Shown here: in pieces, positions 10,101 through 17,100 of the stretch
How positions within the stretch are numbered: position 1 is the first letter of the stretch
Layout: every line of letters begins with the position of its first letter
Assembly: GCA_029211095.1 (NCBI GenBank)
Contig: JARGFS010000008.1
Span: forward strand, 1 to 39,584
Source: a bacterium
Lineage (GTDB): Bacteria > Zixibacteria > MSB-5A5 > GN15 > FEB-12
Length of the DNA stretch: 39,584 bases
Direction: 5' to 3'
Notes under the pieces: model-generated
What the model saw: only the letters and a program-made list of their open reading frames with translations
Database searches by the model: none
What the model was told of the DNA's origin: nothing
Made by a program: the position numbers and the translations under genes

Positions 10101-10491
10101 CGGCAACTGTCGGCGCAGAACCATAGTCGACCGTAAAGGTCACAGTATCAATAACGAACTTGCCCCAGAGATCGCGTACTTTCCAGATGAACCGATACGT
10201 CCCCACGCTGTCCGGAAGGAAGCAGACATTTGCTGAGACCGGAGGATGACCGCCGATTGAGTCAAACAGAACCGGACCCTCAATAAGGAGGAGCGATACA
10301 ATATCGTTTGTATCCGGGTCGCTCGCGATTACTTCAAAACAGATTGAATCATTGCTGCAGGTAAGAATGGTCGAATCATCGGGAAGAGTAATTTCGGGAT
10401 ACCAGGCCGGATCCGCTTTAACTTCAGATGAAACACCAGGAATAAGAGCTGCAACAAGTATCAGCAACAGTAAATTTCTAACGATCCCCAT
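1126..10491 (-). CDS. Giant multi-module secreted protein with cohesin-like, dockerin-like and T9SS sorting domains
   Basis: A ~3,121-residue exported protein. I place the start at the ATG at 10489-10491, which gives MGIVRNLLLLILVAALIPG (a clean signal peptide), with GGAGG at 10505-10509 upstream; the open frame continues 23 codons further upstream without a signal-like start. Residues ~30-2610 hold about 30 modules of 80-90 residues, each with up to four Cys in a fixed pattern: a Cys near the start, then ICF/ICV, ICFTPDT, and TDSCG near the end. They resemble Ig/PKD/cadherin-like folds and often carry DxDGD. Residues ~2620-2760 look cohesin-like. About 2835-2890 is a dockerin-like pair (GDINLNE and DVNADG loops), followed by a second beta-rich segment. 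Residues ~3034-3121 are a T9SS sorting domain (NQNYPNPFNP, ending KKMVLLK). It is probably a surface fibre or adhesin; the ligand is unknown. A nine-module block is duplicated internally. Confidence 0.9.
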   Translation of the reverse strand: MGIVRNLLLLILVAALIPGVSSEVKADPAWYPEITLPDDSTILTCSNDSICFEVIASDPDTNDIVSLLLIEGPVLFDSIGGHPPVSANVCFLPDSVGTYRFIWKVRDLWGKFVIDTVTFTVDYGSAPTVADQSFSARLCNLNDPRLLPLAFDSSGIGSVDWSLLSGPGTIDPNTGAISYFPDTAGSYSWTVVVSNWCGADTALITDQVSINNPPQVMCDDRVFYLCEPEEICFDVFGHDPDGDSIEIRLVQGAGTFSMNSDTSGLACFDPAAVDSADYFFVFRAADSCMTFTNDPTDCVCVDTCRVTVVINQAPELSCPGPLEIPACFSDSLFCFDISASDPEGDVLIYDVISGNATITGQTVCVNPNQADSIDVVITATDSCGQADSCTIPILTASNQPPVATTGNDFEMFLCAPEQICVSALAYDPEGEIASAVSNIGTYNSSNNTICFTPDTAGLYSVILTVTDSCGAVDADTTLVGIEFNDLPVITVGDDFSFDICGSREICFPINVVDQNIHYVSSSIGGYNVQTGEVCFTADTAGLYTVVVEVGDGCDQIASDTINIIVTEQESPVVSLGSDTSLALCQTEEICLDYSVAGAYDSIYSNIGTLNPAESNICFTPVDGGTYTLVLTAFGACGSTVADTMNITVDLAQPPVIADFYDTTIYLCFPQYICIPFTTYDLDGDIMSITSNTGYVQGGEICFQGRSSGAHEIILTVTDSCGNVAVDTALVDIQTDQAVQLNLPDDTVIFACQLDTLCFPVGQIPVDADVTVNGINTWYNAESGTLCYYSDCGNTNRISMSVTTECGVYVDSFTVTSICNSPPLVILPPDTAMQTCEIAEVCLPVGISDVDDNVADVQVTGAVYDPTFGQVCFTPDTSGTYHITIQVTDTCGETDSDEIYVTVQANQPPTCNLPGDTTIFMCLSDTIRMPVSGSDPDGNFAACEIVSGPGQIIEGFWVYEPTATGQVLVTVRCYDDCGLECSGSFVVDLELNTAPVCEADIDTTIGQCTPEEVCIPLSATDAENNLVSTEIVSGGGEIIEGSFCYTPTGTESISSIIRFTDECGEFCEQTINLDFTVNNPPQAFCPGDTSLILCDLTQICLDGFGSSDPDGNILSETTSLGSLTEGTICFDPVVGQNRIVYTVTDECGAVDSCVTLVNVPLNSAPICDIPNDTSISVCLPAEICLPVTASDVDGDLAGCQIISGPGTLSEGFWCYTPTMDESVTVTIRCSDACGLTCESSFTLSIDVNQAPIADDSTYSEFYCFSGETRQIQVVATDPDGSLLDFSLISGTGTIDNAGLITYAVDTAGTYQFVVEVSDSCSVDTARITDVIDINTPPEFTGFDTTVYLCTPEEICFDIFAYDADFDYLNIYQSDGIGQFVQIDSVSGRTCFTPEDIAQATYTFVYCVSDGCVGADKNPISFCDTVNVTVIMNRAPEITCPEPIFAAVCGIDTVCFDVSVYDPDGDQTTVNLLSGNALIDGSNICFVASENGSFGIMIEAIDECGATDTCTVPVTVTSNSAPIVSTAPDSALILCDVQEICIDANVIDNDGDLSSVIANLGQYNPSSGTICFTPDTAGIYEIILTATDSCGSYDADTSVVTVELNASPVVTMPEDFLVTLCSDSLVCFGTVLIQSDGDIEFLNGPAGYDSQSGEICFTADTTGIYTFVVEAIDSCGLSGSDTTLVTVVGHTSPSVSLGEDQNLQLCDISEVCVDVNSSGELLNLISNLGAYNSQAGQVCFTPDTSGYYQMIVTVTDTCGFMASDTVGLNIELNSAPLITNLPDSSFYLCYPRYICVPADFSDIDGNIASVSVSQGYYSNGMICFMPRSFGQYEVILTVTDSCGLSAVDTALVDIRTDQDVSIGVPNDTTIFSCVPDTMCFPITGIPAWANVTVNGINTWYDAATQTVCYYSDCGTTNHISITATTECGEYTGSFTVVSVCNSRPLVILPPDETVTLCEPDSICIPVGISDADDNISEISVTGGVYDPVFGQICLAIDGPGTYTVTVMAQDSCGAADSDQMIIEALINSAPQIISYPIDTVITVCDLDSICLPFNYTDIDGNLMDGSASLGHVDLDAGYLCFLPDTSGYYCLELTLRDSCGLTDQAIICVDVQQQSSAYVTVADSSVFLCNVGDICVPVQVSGSYNNLTTNLGQFGEGMVCFTADTTGIYELMVITEADCNTDTAVGMITVSIGTSVAIACPGDTAVALCGPDTLAFDFGLQGTYDSLEISAPAFVDGDSIRVPLSSSGVVTVSLIAYSTCGVDSCSFDISSTMNSRPIVNVGADFETVTCELTEVCFPYSVADLDGNVVSVVSSHGTVVDDTTVCFTPTSYGVSTVIVTAEDACGAIDMDTIKITVSHGGNAVVICPENTQYATLCGGPDSVCIPVSVTPSTASVTVLPNGSYDPASGTICVYVENDGISTVTVAANGLCGADTCSFTLNTTFKELAAINCPAPLAVMACVENTDSLCIPVEITGTGVSVNVNPFGTYAGGAICFPVDSAGDYELEIIAYNDCNADTCYAQVNILSDPGPTLTLPSDTTIFRCASDTELICIEGIFASDAQDTASLVQTCGAGTFELVGPSSGNVCFRPDSIGVYEFCYESDDGCSSAQGSFLVTIQERIDCDVCVRVSIDGGGCVPVGIVQNVDVNVESNDYIGGFELLIGYDVSVLSFRSAVISGGAIEGWEYFTYRILDNGSCGGACPGGMIRLVGIADANNGALHPPEESLRPNGRLVRMQYQIANDQNLGDQFLPISFFWFDCADNSFSNRTGDDLYIDSRIKNAERLIIWDEAIDAIYPESSRPFGLGAPDSCIGSKPTVPIRCVEFINGGICVVHPDTIDDRGDINLNEVPYEIADAVLFSNYFVYGISVFVKNPAGQTAATDVNADGLTLTVADLVELIRVIIGDANPTPKPVTPYPDQLVLSEEIINDVLHVRSEAVSSIGAAHLIYSLNGEVEISDVTAGLDATNMDMAYSVIDKQLRVLIYNIGENSIPEGSRELLEIKYEGSGSIELVASDFVDYFARQYSTDYKGSALPHEFSLNQNYPNPFNPLTTISFSLPRQSDWEIEIYNITGKLVRQFRGSSGAGQVSFDWDGTAKGGTTAASGIYFYRLKASDFSATKKMVLLK
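4415..6751 (-). repeat. Segmental duplication, copy 2 (nine modules)
   Basis: The C-terminal-proximal copy of the nine-module block. It aligns collinearly with copy 1 (7775-10120). CACAAATAT...GCAGAGGTAGA near 5111 pairs with ACAGATAT...GCACAGGTAGA near 8471, again 3,360 bases apart. The flanking modules (four before it in the protein, seven after) do not repeat in the same order. Ends are approximate because modules throughout the protein resemble each other. Confidence 0.8.
7775..10120 (-). repeat. Segmental duplication, copy 1 (nine modules)
   Basis: The copy nearer the N-terminus of a nine-module block in the giant gene. Module order and idiosyncrasies match copy 2 at 4415-6751: the eighth module carries VTVNGINTWY and CYYSDCG, and the ninth begins PLVILPPD. 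At DNA level CCAGGTGTTGAT begins at 8161 here and at 4801 in copy 2, a 3,360-base offset that is an exact multiple of three. Toward the 5' end of the gene the offset grows to 3,366-3,369, consistent with small in-frame indels. Ends are approximate. Confidence 0.8.
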
Positions 10492-10699
10492 CGTATATAT
10501 CTTTCCTCCAAAAATGAGTCGATCAGACTCAAACTTTATGGCTGCGGTCAAGGCGACCACAGTATTACCACAATTGCGGCAAATGCTCGAAGGGGTCTAA
10601 AGCGACCTCAATGAGCAATAGAGATATCTTTCCTAAATGACCAAATTGAGCACTGGTAGAACTTCGTGTAGTAATTTTGTCATTCTCTTTAGTCACCGC

Positions 10700-10727
10700 A
10701 ATATACCTTTCCGGGCCCTATTGTCAA
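10700..10727 (-). promoter_or_regulatory. Sigma70-like promoter of the giant gene
   Basis: On the minus strand, TTGACA (10722-10727), 16-bp spacer, TATATT (10700-10705). The predicted transcription start is near 10693, about 200 bases before the start codon at 10491. A GGGCCC palindrome lies in the spacer (10713-10718). Confidence 0.6.
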
Positions 10728-10892
10728 GCCATTCGGGCTCCATCCGCTTACACGCAAGAACCGGGCCAACAAACCAAACTTCCTACTGACAACTACTTAC
10801 AGATTTAATCGAACAGACAACGGCTTAAATGGTCTTTAGTATGAAAGCCGTCTCCATAAGTGTGACTTTCATTTCCTATTACATGAAATTCT

Positions 10893-10901
10893 TGTTAGAA
10901 T
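10893..10901 (+). promoter_or_regulatory. Possible extended -10 promoter for secreted paralog 1
   Basis: TGTTAGAAT gives a TGn-TAGAAT extended -10 with no good -35 upstream. The transcription start would be near 10908. That would leave only about eight bases before the GTG at 10916 and so favours the ATG at 10958 as the translation start. Confidence 0.35.
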
Positions 10902-10957
10902 AGGGTAGAGATCGAGTGGGATTTTCATGGCTGGCAAGCCTCAAACACACCTATATT

Positions 10958-13900
10958 ATGTCTATGACAAGAAAAAGAGTTTTCAGGAGGTCCTGGCCTT
11001 TCAGATCCGGCGCAGTTATTACGCTTTTGGCCCTGCATTTGGGCTCCTTTGTGGCTCTTGCCGAACAAAACGAGAGCGGACAGATCATCACCCCCACTTA
11101 TGACTATCTTGAGCAGTATACTTCAAAATTCACCACCAGGCTCAGCAGCCGCGGCTGGCTGGGTTCCTCCTACAAAGATGCCGGACCGAATTCCGGTTTT
11201 GAGTTCCCGGCTGGCTCCAATACTGAGTTAATCGATGCCCTGGGGCTCTGGGTTGGCGGGATTGTTAGGACTGATACGCTGGTCTCGGTGACCGCAATGA
11301 GAGAGTTTTTCATCCCGATTCGAGACGAAGTCCAATACAGCGAGTTTTTCAATCAATCCCTGCCGGAGAATCAATCCCCTTTTACTCAGATCAAAGTACC
11401 GGGCGGAGTTATCAACGAAACAACCTATTCAGACACGGTCGTCGGTAATACCCCGGAACTTCCGCCGGATTTTTTCTTTCATCGTCCCCACCATCCACTC
11501 GGGATTGATGTCCGCCAGAAGAGCTACTCCCTTAATCTGGCACCGTTCAAAAATATTCTCCTGCTGGACTATACCATCAGCAGTGTCGGTACCGAAAACA
11601 TCCGTGATGCCTATGTTGGAATCTATCTCGACCCGACCACAAAACTTGGAAGCGTCAATCTGTACGGAGCCGGTGGATTGGCCGGAACGTTCAAAGAGAG
11701 TGCTACCGCCTACGCGATAGATGCCGATGGCGAGACCGGGTTCGACTATTACTCGCCGGCACCGGACGCAATTGCTCTGAGATTTGTTTCCGCCTATCCC
11801 CCCCCAACCGACACCAATTTCAACTGGTGGCTGGCCTACCCCGCTCCGGATTTTGGTCCGCGCCAAAAGGAGACGACAGCCGATCCGTTCTTTGATTTTC
11901 GTTCCGGGCGCCTGGGGATGCCAAACGGAGACATCAACAAGTATTACCTCCTGAGCCATCCTGAATGGGACTATGACCAGGTGATGACCGCTCTTGTCCC
12001 GGACAATGATCCAATCTGGACCTATCCGCCGGATATCTGGGCAGACTCAATTGCGCAGGGGCAGAATCCGGCCATGCTTTTGTCGGTGGGACCATTCCAT
12101 CTGGAGCCGAGACAATCTATCCGCCTCATTTTTTCTCTTTTCGGGGCTGAGTACATTCACATTGATCCGGACAACAAAGATGAGTTGTATGCCGGAAACT
12201 ACGAGCAATTCTATAACGGGCTCAACTTTGACTTTCTGCATACATATACTTCTTTATCCAAAGATATGTCCGATGAATTGGTTGATCCGCTGGCCCGTCC
12301 GAGCGGACTGGAACTGATCGACCTGGTCGGTGACCGAGCGATAATCAGGTGGCACCCCTGGGTTTTCCCGGAAGTGGCCGAGTGCAAAGTCTACCTTGAC
12401 AAAGTACCCGCCGAACAACTTCTCACCCCTAACCTGCCCCGACCCAATGCAAGTCCGACTGACCCACGAACAACCTTCCATATCACCTCCGCCGGAAGAC
12501 TCGTCGACACGCTCAACGGATTGGAGCCGGGCCAGCTCTATTTTGTTTCGGTGGCCAATATCGCCGGTCTCTACCGGGGGGAGCTAAGCGAACCGATTGT
12601 TATTGGAGATAGAAATCGCGGCTTTGATCTGTCGGCCGTAAAACCCTTGAGGCAGTTCGCGCACTTTTATGAGTCTGATTCAACTGTCCGTCTGAGTTGG
12701 GAGTCGGAAACACGGGAAGTCAGCAAATACCGGATTTATCGGACCACCGACAGCCTGCTGGCCGCCACTCGCTTTAGTCCGTTACTCTCAGACACAGGCC
12801 TCTCAGCCGACATCTCCCCCACCAGGTGCTGGGGAATTAACGGAAGGAACCTCTGTTTTTATCAGCTCACTCCCTATGACTCGATCAGCGGCGATGCCTC
12901 CGCCTACTATGATCATGACCCGGTCGACAATGCCTGGTACTGGATCACGGCGGTAAACCGGTTTGGGTATGAGTCTGAGCTCTCCACACTGATCAAATCA
13001 GAACGGGCAAAAGCTCCAACCAGAGATGTATTGGTTCTGCTCGGAACTACTTCCTCTCTGCACGACTACGTTAGCCAGGACTCGTTGATTTCGTTTTATT
13101 CGCGTCTGCTGACGGGGCTTGACTTTGACCTCTATGATTGGTCTCAAAATGTTCTGTTCAACCCTGCCTGCAGCCTGAGTAGCTGCCCCGACTGGCAGGA
13201 CTTTGCCGATTACCGCCTGATCCTGGTGGAAGAGTTCCCCTCCCCTCGCCTGCTGGACCCAAACCATGACGGAAAGAACCAACTCCTGGCGCGGCTTCTT
13301 GACGGGGGGCATACCGTTGCTTGTTTTGGCCCACCGCCGGGGAACCGGACTTTGAATCTGGCTTCTGAGTTTCTGCAACTTGATTATTCTGAGAACAGCT
13401 TTGTGCGTGAATATCTTGGAATCAGTGCCACCCATATCAGACCCTGGGCCGTCAGCTACCAGCAGTTTGGCGTCATTGACAGTCTGGCCGGTTTCTGTTC
13501 CGCTATTCCATATAATGATGATCTCCCCCCCCTGGGGATTGATCTTAACAACGTGCGAGTCAACGACTTCTTTCAGGATCTATTTGTCACAACATCCAGT
13601 CTGCCGTTTACACCCGCTTTTCTACCAGAGCGTGAGAGCGAACTGCTCTATCTATACGGATCGCGCTTCCTGACTTCGTCAGAACTGCACGGGATGGCGT
13701 GCGGAGTTCTGAATCATCGAGAGTTTGCCGATGCCTACTCCTTCTCATTCCATCTCTGGGGCATCTCTGAGGGAGATGCCCGGAAGCTGATCGACTATAT
13801 CATGCTCCGGTCCCCTTCCCGCACCATTCCGAACTCCCCGCCAATAATCCCTGTCTCGCTCTCACTCGGACAGAATTTCCCCAATCCGTTTAACGGAGAG

Positions 13901-14134
13901 ACCGTTCTTAGTTTTTCGCTGGATAAGCCATCAAAACTAAACCTTGAGATATTCAATATTCTCGGCCGGAAAGTCCGCACCCTGATTTCCAATCAGCCTT
14001 TTGATGCCGGTAAACATGAAGTCACCTGGGATGGACGGGCAGACTCACATAAAGCTGTAGCCACCGGCGTCTACCTCTATCGGCTGAAAACCGAAACCGA
14101 AACCATGACACGAAAGATGGTGCTGCTAAAGTGA
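10958..14134 (+). CDS. Secreted T9SS-sorted protein, paralog 1 (FN3-like and Rossmann-like domains)
   Basis: A ~1,058-residue exported protein of unknown function. The ATG at 10958 (or 10964) gives a basic n-region, TRKRVFRRSW, then a hydrophobic stretch ending VALAE; an in-frame GTG at 10916 is possible but would give an unusually long n-region. Layout: an N-terminal beta-rich region (~40-440) with FNWW and LLSVGPFHLEP motifs shared with the next gene; two fibronectin-III-like segments (~446-555 and ~564-685); a Rossmann/flavodoxin-like region (~687-945) starting DVLVLLGTTSS and including LARLLDGGHTVACFG, reminiscent of gingipain-like or GATase1-like folds; and a T9SS sorting domain (~968-1058; GQNFPNPFNG, ending RKMVLLK). 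No catalytic dyad can be assigned by eye. The stop overlaps a potential GTG of the downstream paralog, so the two are probably co-expressed. Confidence 0.85.
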   Translation: MSMTRKRVFRRSWPFRSGAVITLLALHLGSFVALAEQNESGQIITPTYDYLEQYTSKFTTRLSSRGWLGSSYKDAGPNSGFEFPAGSNTELIDALGLWVGGIVRTDTLVSVTAMREFFIPIRDEVQYSEFFNQSLPENQSPFTQIKVPGGVINETTYSDTVVGNTPELPPDFFFHRPHHPLGIDVRQKSYSLNLAPFKNILLLDYTISSVGTENIRDAYVGIYLDPTTKLGSVNLYGAGGLAGTFKESATAYAIDADGETGFDYYSPAPDAIALRFVSAYPPPTDTNFNWWLAYPAPDFGPRQKETTADPFFDFRSGRLGMPNGDINKYYLLSHPEWDYDQVMTALVPDNDPIWTYPPDIWADSIAQGQNPAMLLSVGPFHLEPRQSIRLIFSLFGAEYIHIDPDNKDELYAGNYEQFYNGLNFDFLHTYTSLSKDMSDELVDPLARPSGLELIDLVGDRAIIRWHPWVFPEVAECKVYLDKVPAEQLLTPNLPRPNASPTDPRTTFHITSAGRLVDTLNGLEPGQLYFVSVANIAGLYRGELSEPIVIGDRNRGFDLSAVKPLRQFAHFYESDSTVRLSWESETREVSKYRIYRTTDSLLAATRFSPLLSDTGLSADISPTRCWGINGRNLCFYQLTPYDSISGDASAYYDHDPVDNAWYWITAVNRFGYESELSTLIKSERAKAPTRDVLVLLGTTSSLHDYVSQDSLISFYSRLLTGLDFDLYDWSQNVLFNPACSLSSCPDWQDFADYRLILVEEFPSPRLLDPNHDGKNQLLARLLDGGHTVACFGPPPGNRTLNLASEFLQLDYSENSFVREYLGISATHIRPWAVSYQQFGVIDSLAGFCSAIPYNDDLPPLGIDLNNVRVNDFFQDLFVTTSSLPFTPAFLPERESELLYLYGSRFLTSSELHGMACGVLNHREFADAYSFSFHLWGISEGDARKLIDYIMLRSPSRTIPNSPPIIPVSLSLGQNFPNPFNGETVLSFSLDKPSKLNLEIFNILGRKVRTLISNQPFDAGKHEVTWDGRADSHKAVATGVYLYRLKTETETMTRKMVLLK

Positions 14135-14139
14135 GAGCG

Positions 14140-17100
14140 ATGCAATCATCCCCGTACCGGCTGACTTTCTGGTTTCTGCTGTTGACCATGTCGACCGGAG
14201 CAGCCGCCCAGGACAAACAGGAGTATTACGAGCAGAAGTCGCACGCCATCACGGCCGCGCTCGCAAAACCAGGAGTTGAAATCTATGACCCTCCTCTGAA
14301 CTGGCCGCTCTATTGGGGTCTGCAACGAACCAGTGAACTTGAAACCAGTTTTGATTGTTTTGGCGTGATCGGCGGAATCAGAGCATCTCGTCCATATTAC
14401 ACTCCCTACTGGCGCTCCGCTTCGTTTGAATCTCCACCCGGTTCGGGAATAGAGTATATGTATTCCGGTGGTATCTTTATCGGCGGCATAATTGGTGACT
14501 CAACTCATGTTTCCACGGTATTACAGGTTTTCCGGGGATACGATGCCGAATTCCGACCAACCGGGAACATCCTGCCGGGCAAAATTGAGACGGTCACAAA
14601 ATTCAACTACATCAGTGACTTTGCAATGCGGGCGGAACTGGCCGACACTTTTATTGTCTCTTCGCCGCTGATAATTCGCCACCGTCCGATGGGACTCCAG
14701 ATCAGCCTCCGGAATCATGTCTGGCGCACCGATGGAACGGCCGGCACCGTAATTTACGATATGGTACTGACCAACATCGGCCACGAATATATCGAGGACT
14801 GTGTGGTGAGTCTTTACATAGAGCCGGACATTTGCTATGACTGCAATCTGAATTTCGGCTTTTCTGATGATTTGGCGGGCGGTATACAGGAGCTTGGAAT
14901 CGGGTACGCCATTGACAACAACGGGGATCCTTTTGGTGACCCGTACGATCCATTCTACAATCCAATCCGGGCTATTGCCGGTAAGTTCCTTTCAAGCTCT
15001 TTCGCTCCGATAGACACCTCATTTAACTGGTGGACCGGTAGCGGGGGCTACAACTATACTTTTGGACCATACCAGGTTGATTCCGCCGGAAACCCCCTGG
15101 ACTGTATGATCCGGGATTCCATATATGGGACTATTGATCTAACCGAAGAAAACCTTTATTGCTTGCTCAGCGATCGGAGTTGGGACCCGGACCAAGCCTG
15201 GACCTACAAACCGCCCCCCGGCTGGGCCATCCCGAGTGATGCTAACCTGATTGCCACCGGTCGGGACATAAGATTTTTGCTTTCACTGGGGAAGTTTGAT
15301 CTTGCACCCGATTCAAGCATCCGGGTTCAGTTTGCCACCTTTATTGGCCGTGGGGTGCATGTTTCCCCCGACAACTCTTTGAATCTCCCCGTACATCCGG
15401 AGCTATTCACGGACAATCTGAACTTTGATGATCTCATTCTTAACGCGGCAATCTCCGATTCCCTGGGACAGCTTCTGCTTGACCCAACCCTCCCCCCCAT
15501 TGGGTTGCACACGGTTAATCTGAGCGAAGATTCTGCGCACCTCGAATGGGACCCCTGGGTCTATCCCGAAGTGACGGGCTATGAACTGTATGTCACCGAA
15601 ATCCCGGATTCGGTCACCCCATACCCACAAGTTCCTCCCCCCTGGTATAGTCCGTCTGAATTCTCAGACACCATCTCACTCGGAAGAGTAAGAAAACAGA
15701 CTCTCTTTGGCTTAGACCCGTTCAAAATGTACGCGGTTTGCCTTGCACACCGGTTAGCCAGTGGGATTTCACAATTAAGTGATCCGATTTATATCCCTCC
15801 TCAGAAATCACTCCCTCCTCCGAAAATCGAGTCAGAGTACCTTTTTGTTCAAGACAATGAGCCGGTAATTATTGAATGGGAGGCCCCGGACTCTGTCGAC
15901 ACTGACTACTACAACATTTATAAGTTCAACAACCAGACGGCTTCAAATGAACGTTTTGAGCCATTCTATGATGATGGTTTCTGGATGGACTCCTTGATGG
16001 CTGTTGATAGTTTCCTGTATGGCAACACCTATTATTATTACCACATGCCTGTCTATCTTACGGTTGATTCCGGGACTACTTCCACCCTTGACTACTATGC
16101 CGCAGATGGAAATGTATTCGTTATCACGGCTGTCGACAAGAGCGGACAGGAGACCAGTTTCTCAACCGAGGTCTCGGTCAACAAGATTGATGAACGAACC
16201 AAAGATATTCTTGTCATTACCAGTTCCAACAGCTGGTACAATACCCTCGTTTCGACAGATTCCATTGAACTCTTCTATCGAAACCTCCTCTTTGGCTATG
16301 ACTATGATATCTATTCTCTTCATGACTCATTAATCATTGACCAACAGTGGAGAATGGACTGGCACGATCTGACCCGATACAAATCAGTTATCATAGATGA
16401 CCAGATACGCTCTGAGGCTCTTGATGCTTCCTTTGAAGACAGCACCCGAGGAGTAACCCGCTTCCTCGCCTCCGGTGGCAGGCTGGCCTACTTTGGCTCC
16501 CTGGCAACTTTCACTGACAACGGGCTGCACTCGCCACCCGGTTTTCGTCCTCTAACCGGACCTCTTTTTGAGAACTTCATTGGTGTGGACTCGGTCTATT
16601 CGGTTGGACTTGCCTATTATCTGGACAGTACCACTGCGCCGTTCATGGACACGTTGTTCGGATTTCAAAGGGCGGAATCAGTCAATGGCTACATTCCGAA
16701 TCTGACCTTTGAGTATCCGGAGGGTTTTTTCACTCCCTTTCTCCATTCTCTCTGGCCGCAAGCTTCCGCTCCCACCGTGGCCACATTTGCCCCGCGCACC
16801 AACGCAACCGTCACCCATCTTTTCAGGTCTCATTCTCCGACCTCATCCAGAATCGAAGGAAACCCGGTTGGAGTTCTTACCGAGTACGGCGGGGCTGTCG
16901 CCTACCTGTTTGGATTCCATCTTTGGTACATGAACCAGGTCAACGCCCGGCACTTGATTGACTACATCATGCTCCTTCCCACCGATGTTGCCGAAAGTGC
17001 CGAGAACAGCCTTCCCACTTCCATTGAACTGCACCAGAATTATCCCAACCCTTTCAACCCGGAGACTAACATACGGTTCTCTCTTCCTGTCAAAGCGGAG

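Larger units (their letters stand above)
2650..10420 (-). repeat. Array of ~30 Ig/PKD-like cysteine-containing modules (coding)
   Basis: Within the giant gene I count about 30 modules by eye: one N-terminal module, a nine-module block, four modules, the nine-module block again, then seven more. Boundaries typically read N-x-P-P or N-S-A-P followed by a short beta strand and DTxxxxC. The typical module end is DSCG followed by DTxxVxV. The number is approximate because several modules are degenerate (loss of the DxDGD loop or of one cysteine). Confidence 0.8.
10492..10957. other. Divergent intergenic region between giant gene and secreted paralog 1
   Basis: About 465 bases with no convincing gene. 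It holds a strong minus-strand sigma70-like promoter, which implies a ~200-nt leader for the giant gene, and a weaker extended -10 for the plus-strand gene. Open frames that cross the start of the giant gene on either strand lack family resemblance. I found no riboswitch-like fold or tRNA in it. Confidence 0.6.

Noticed and set aside
2650-10420. Regularly spaced repeats as a possible CRISPR array or satellite
   Set aside because: The period is ~250 bases, copies are diverged, and the frame stays open throughout; these are protein modules.
10352-10600. 82-residue plus-strand frame across the start of the giant gene
   Set aside because: It overlaps the signal peptide region and promoter leader of the giant gene on the opposite strand, has no ribosome site and no family features.
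11429-11959. 176-residue minus-strand open frame within secreted paralog 1
   Set aside because: It lies wholly opposite a well-supported coding sequence, has no ribosome site and no recognisable motif.
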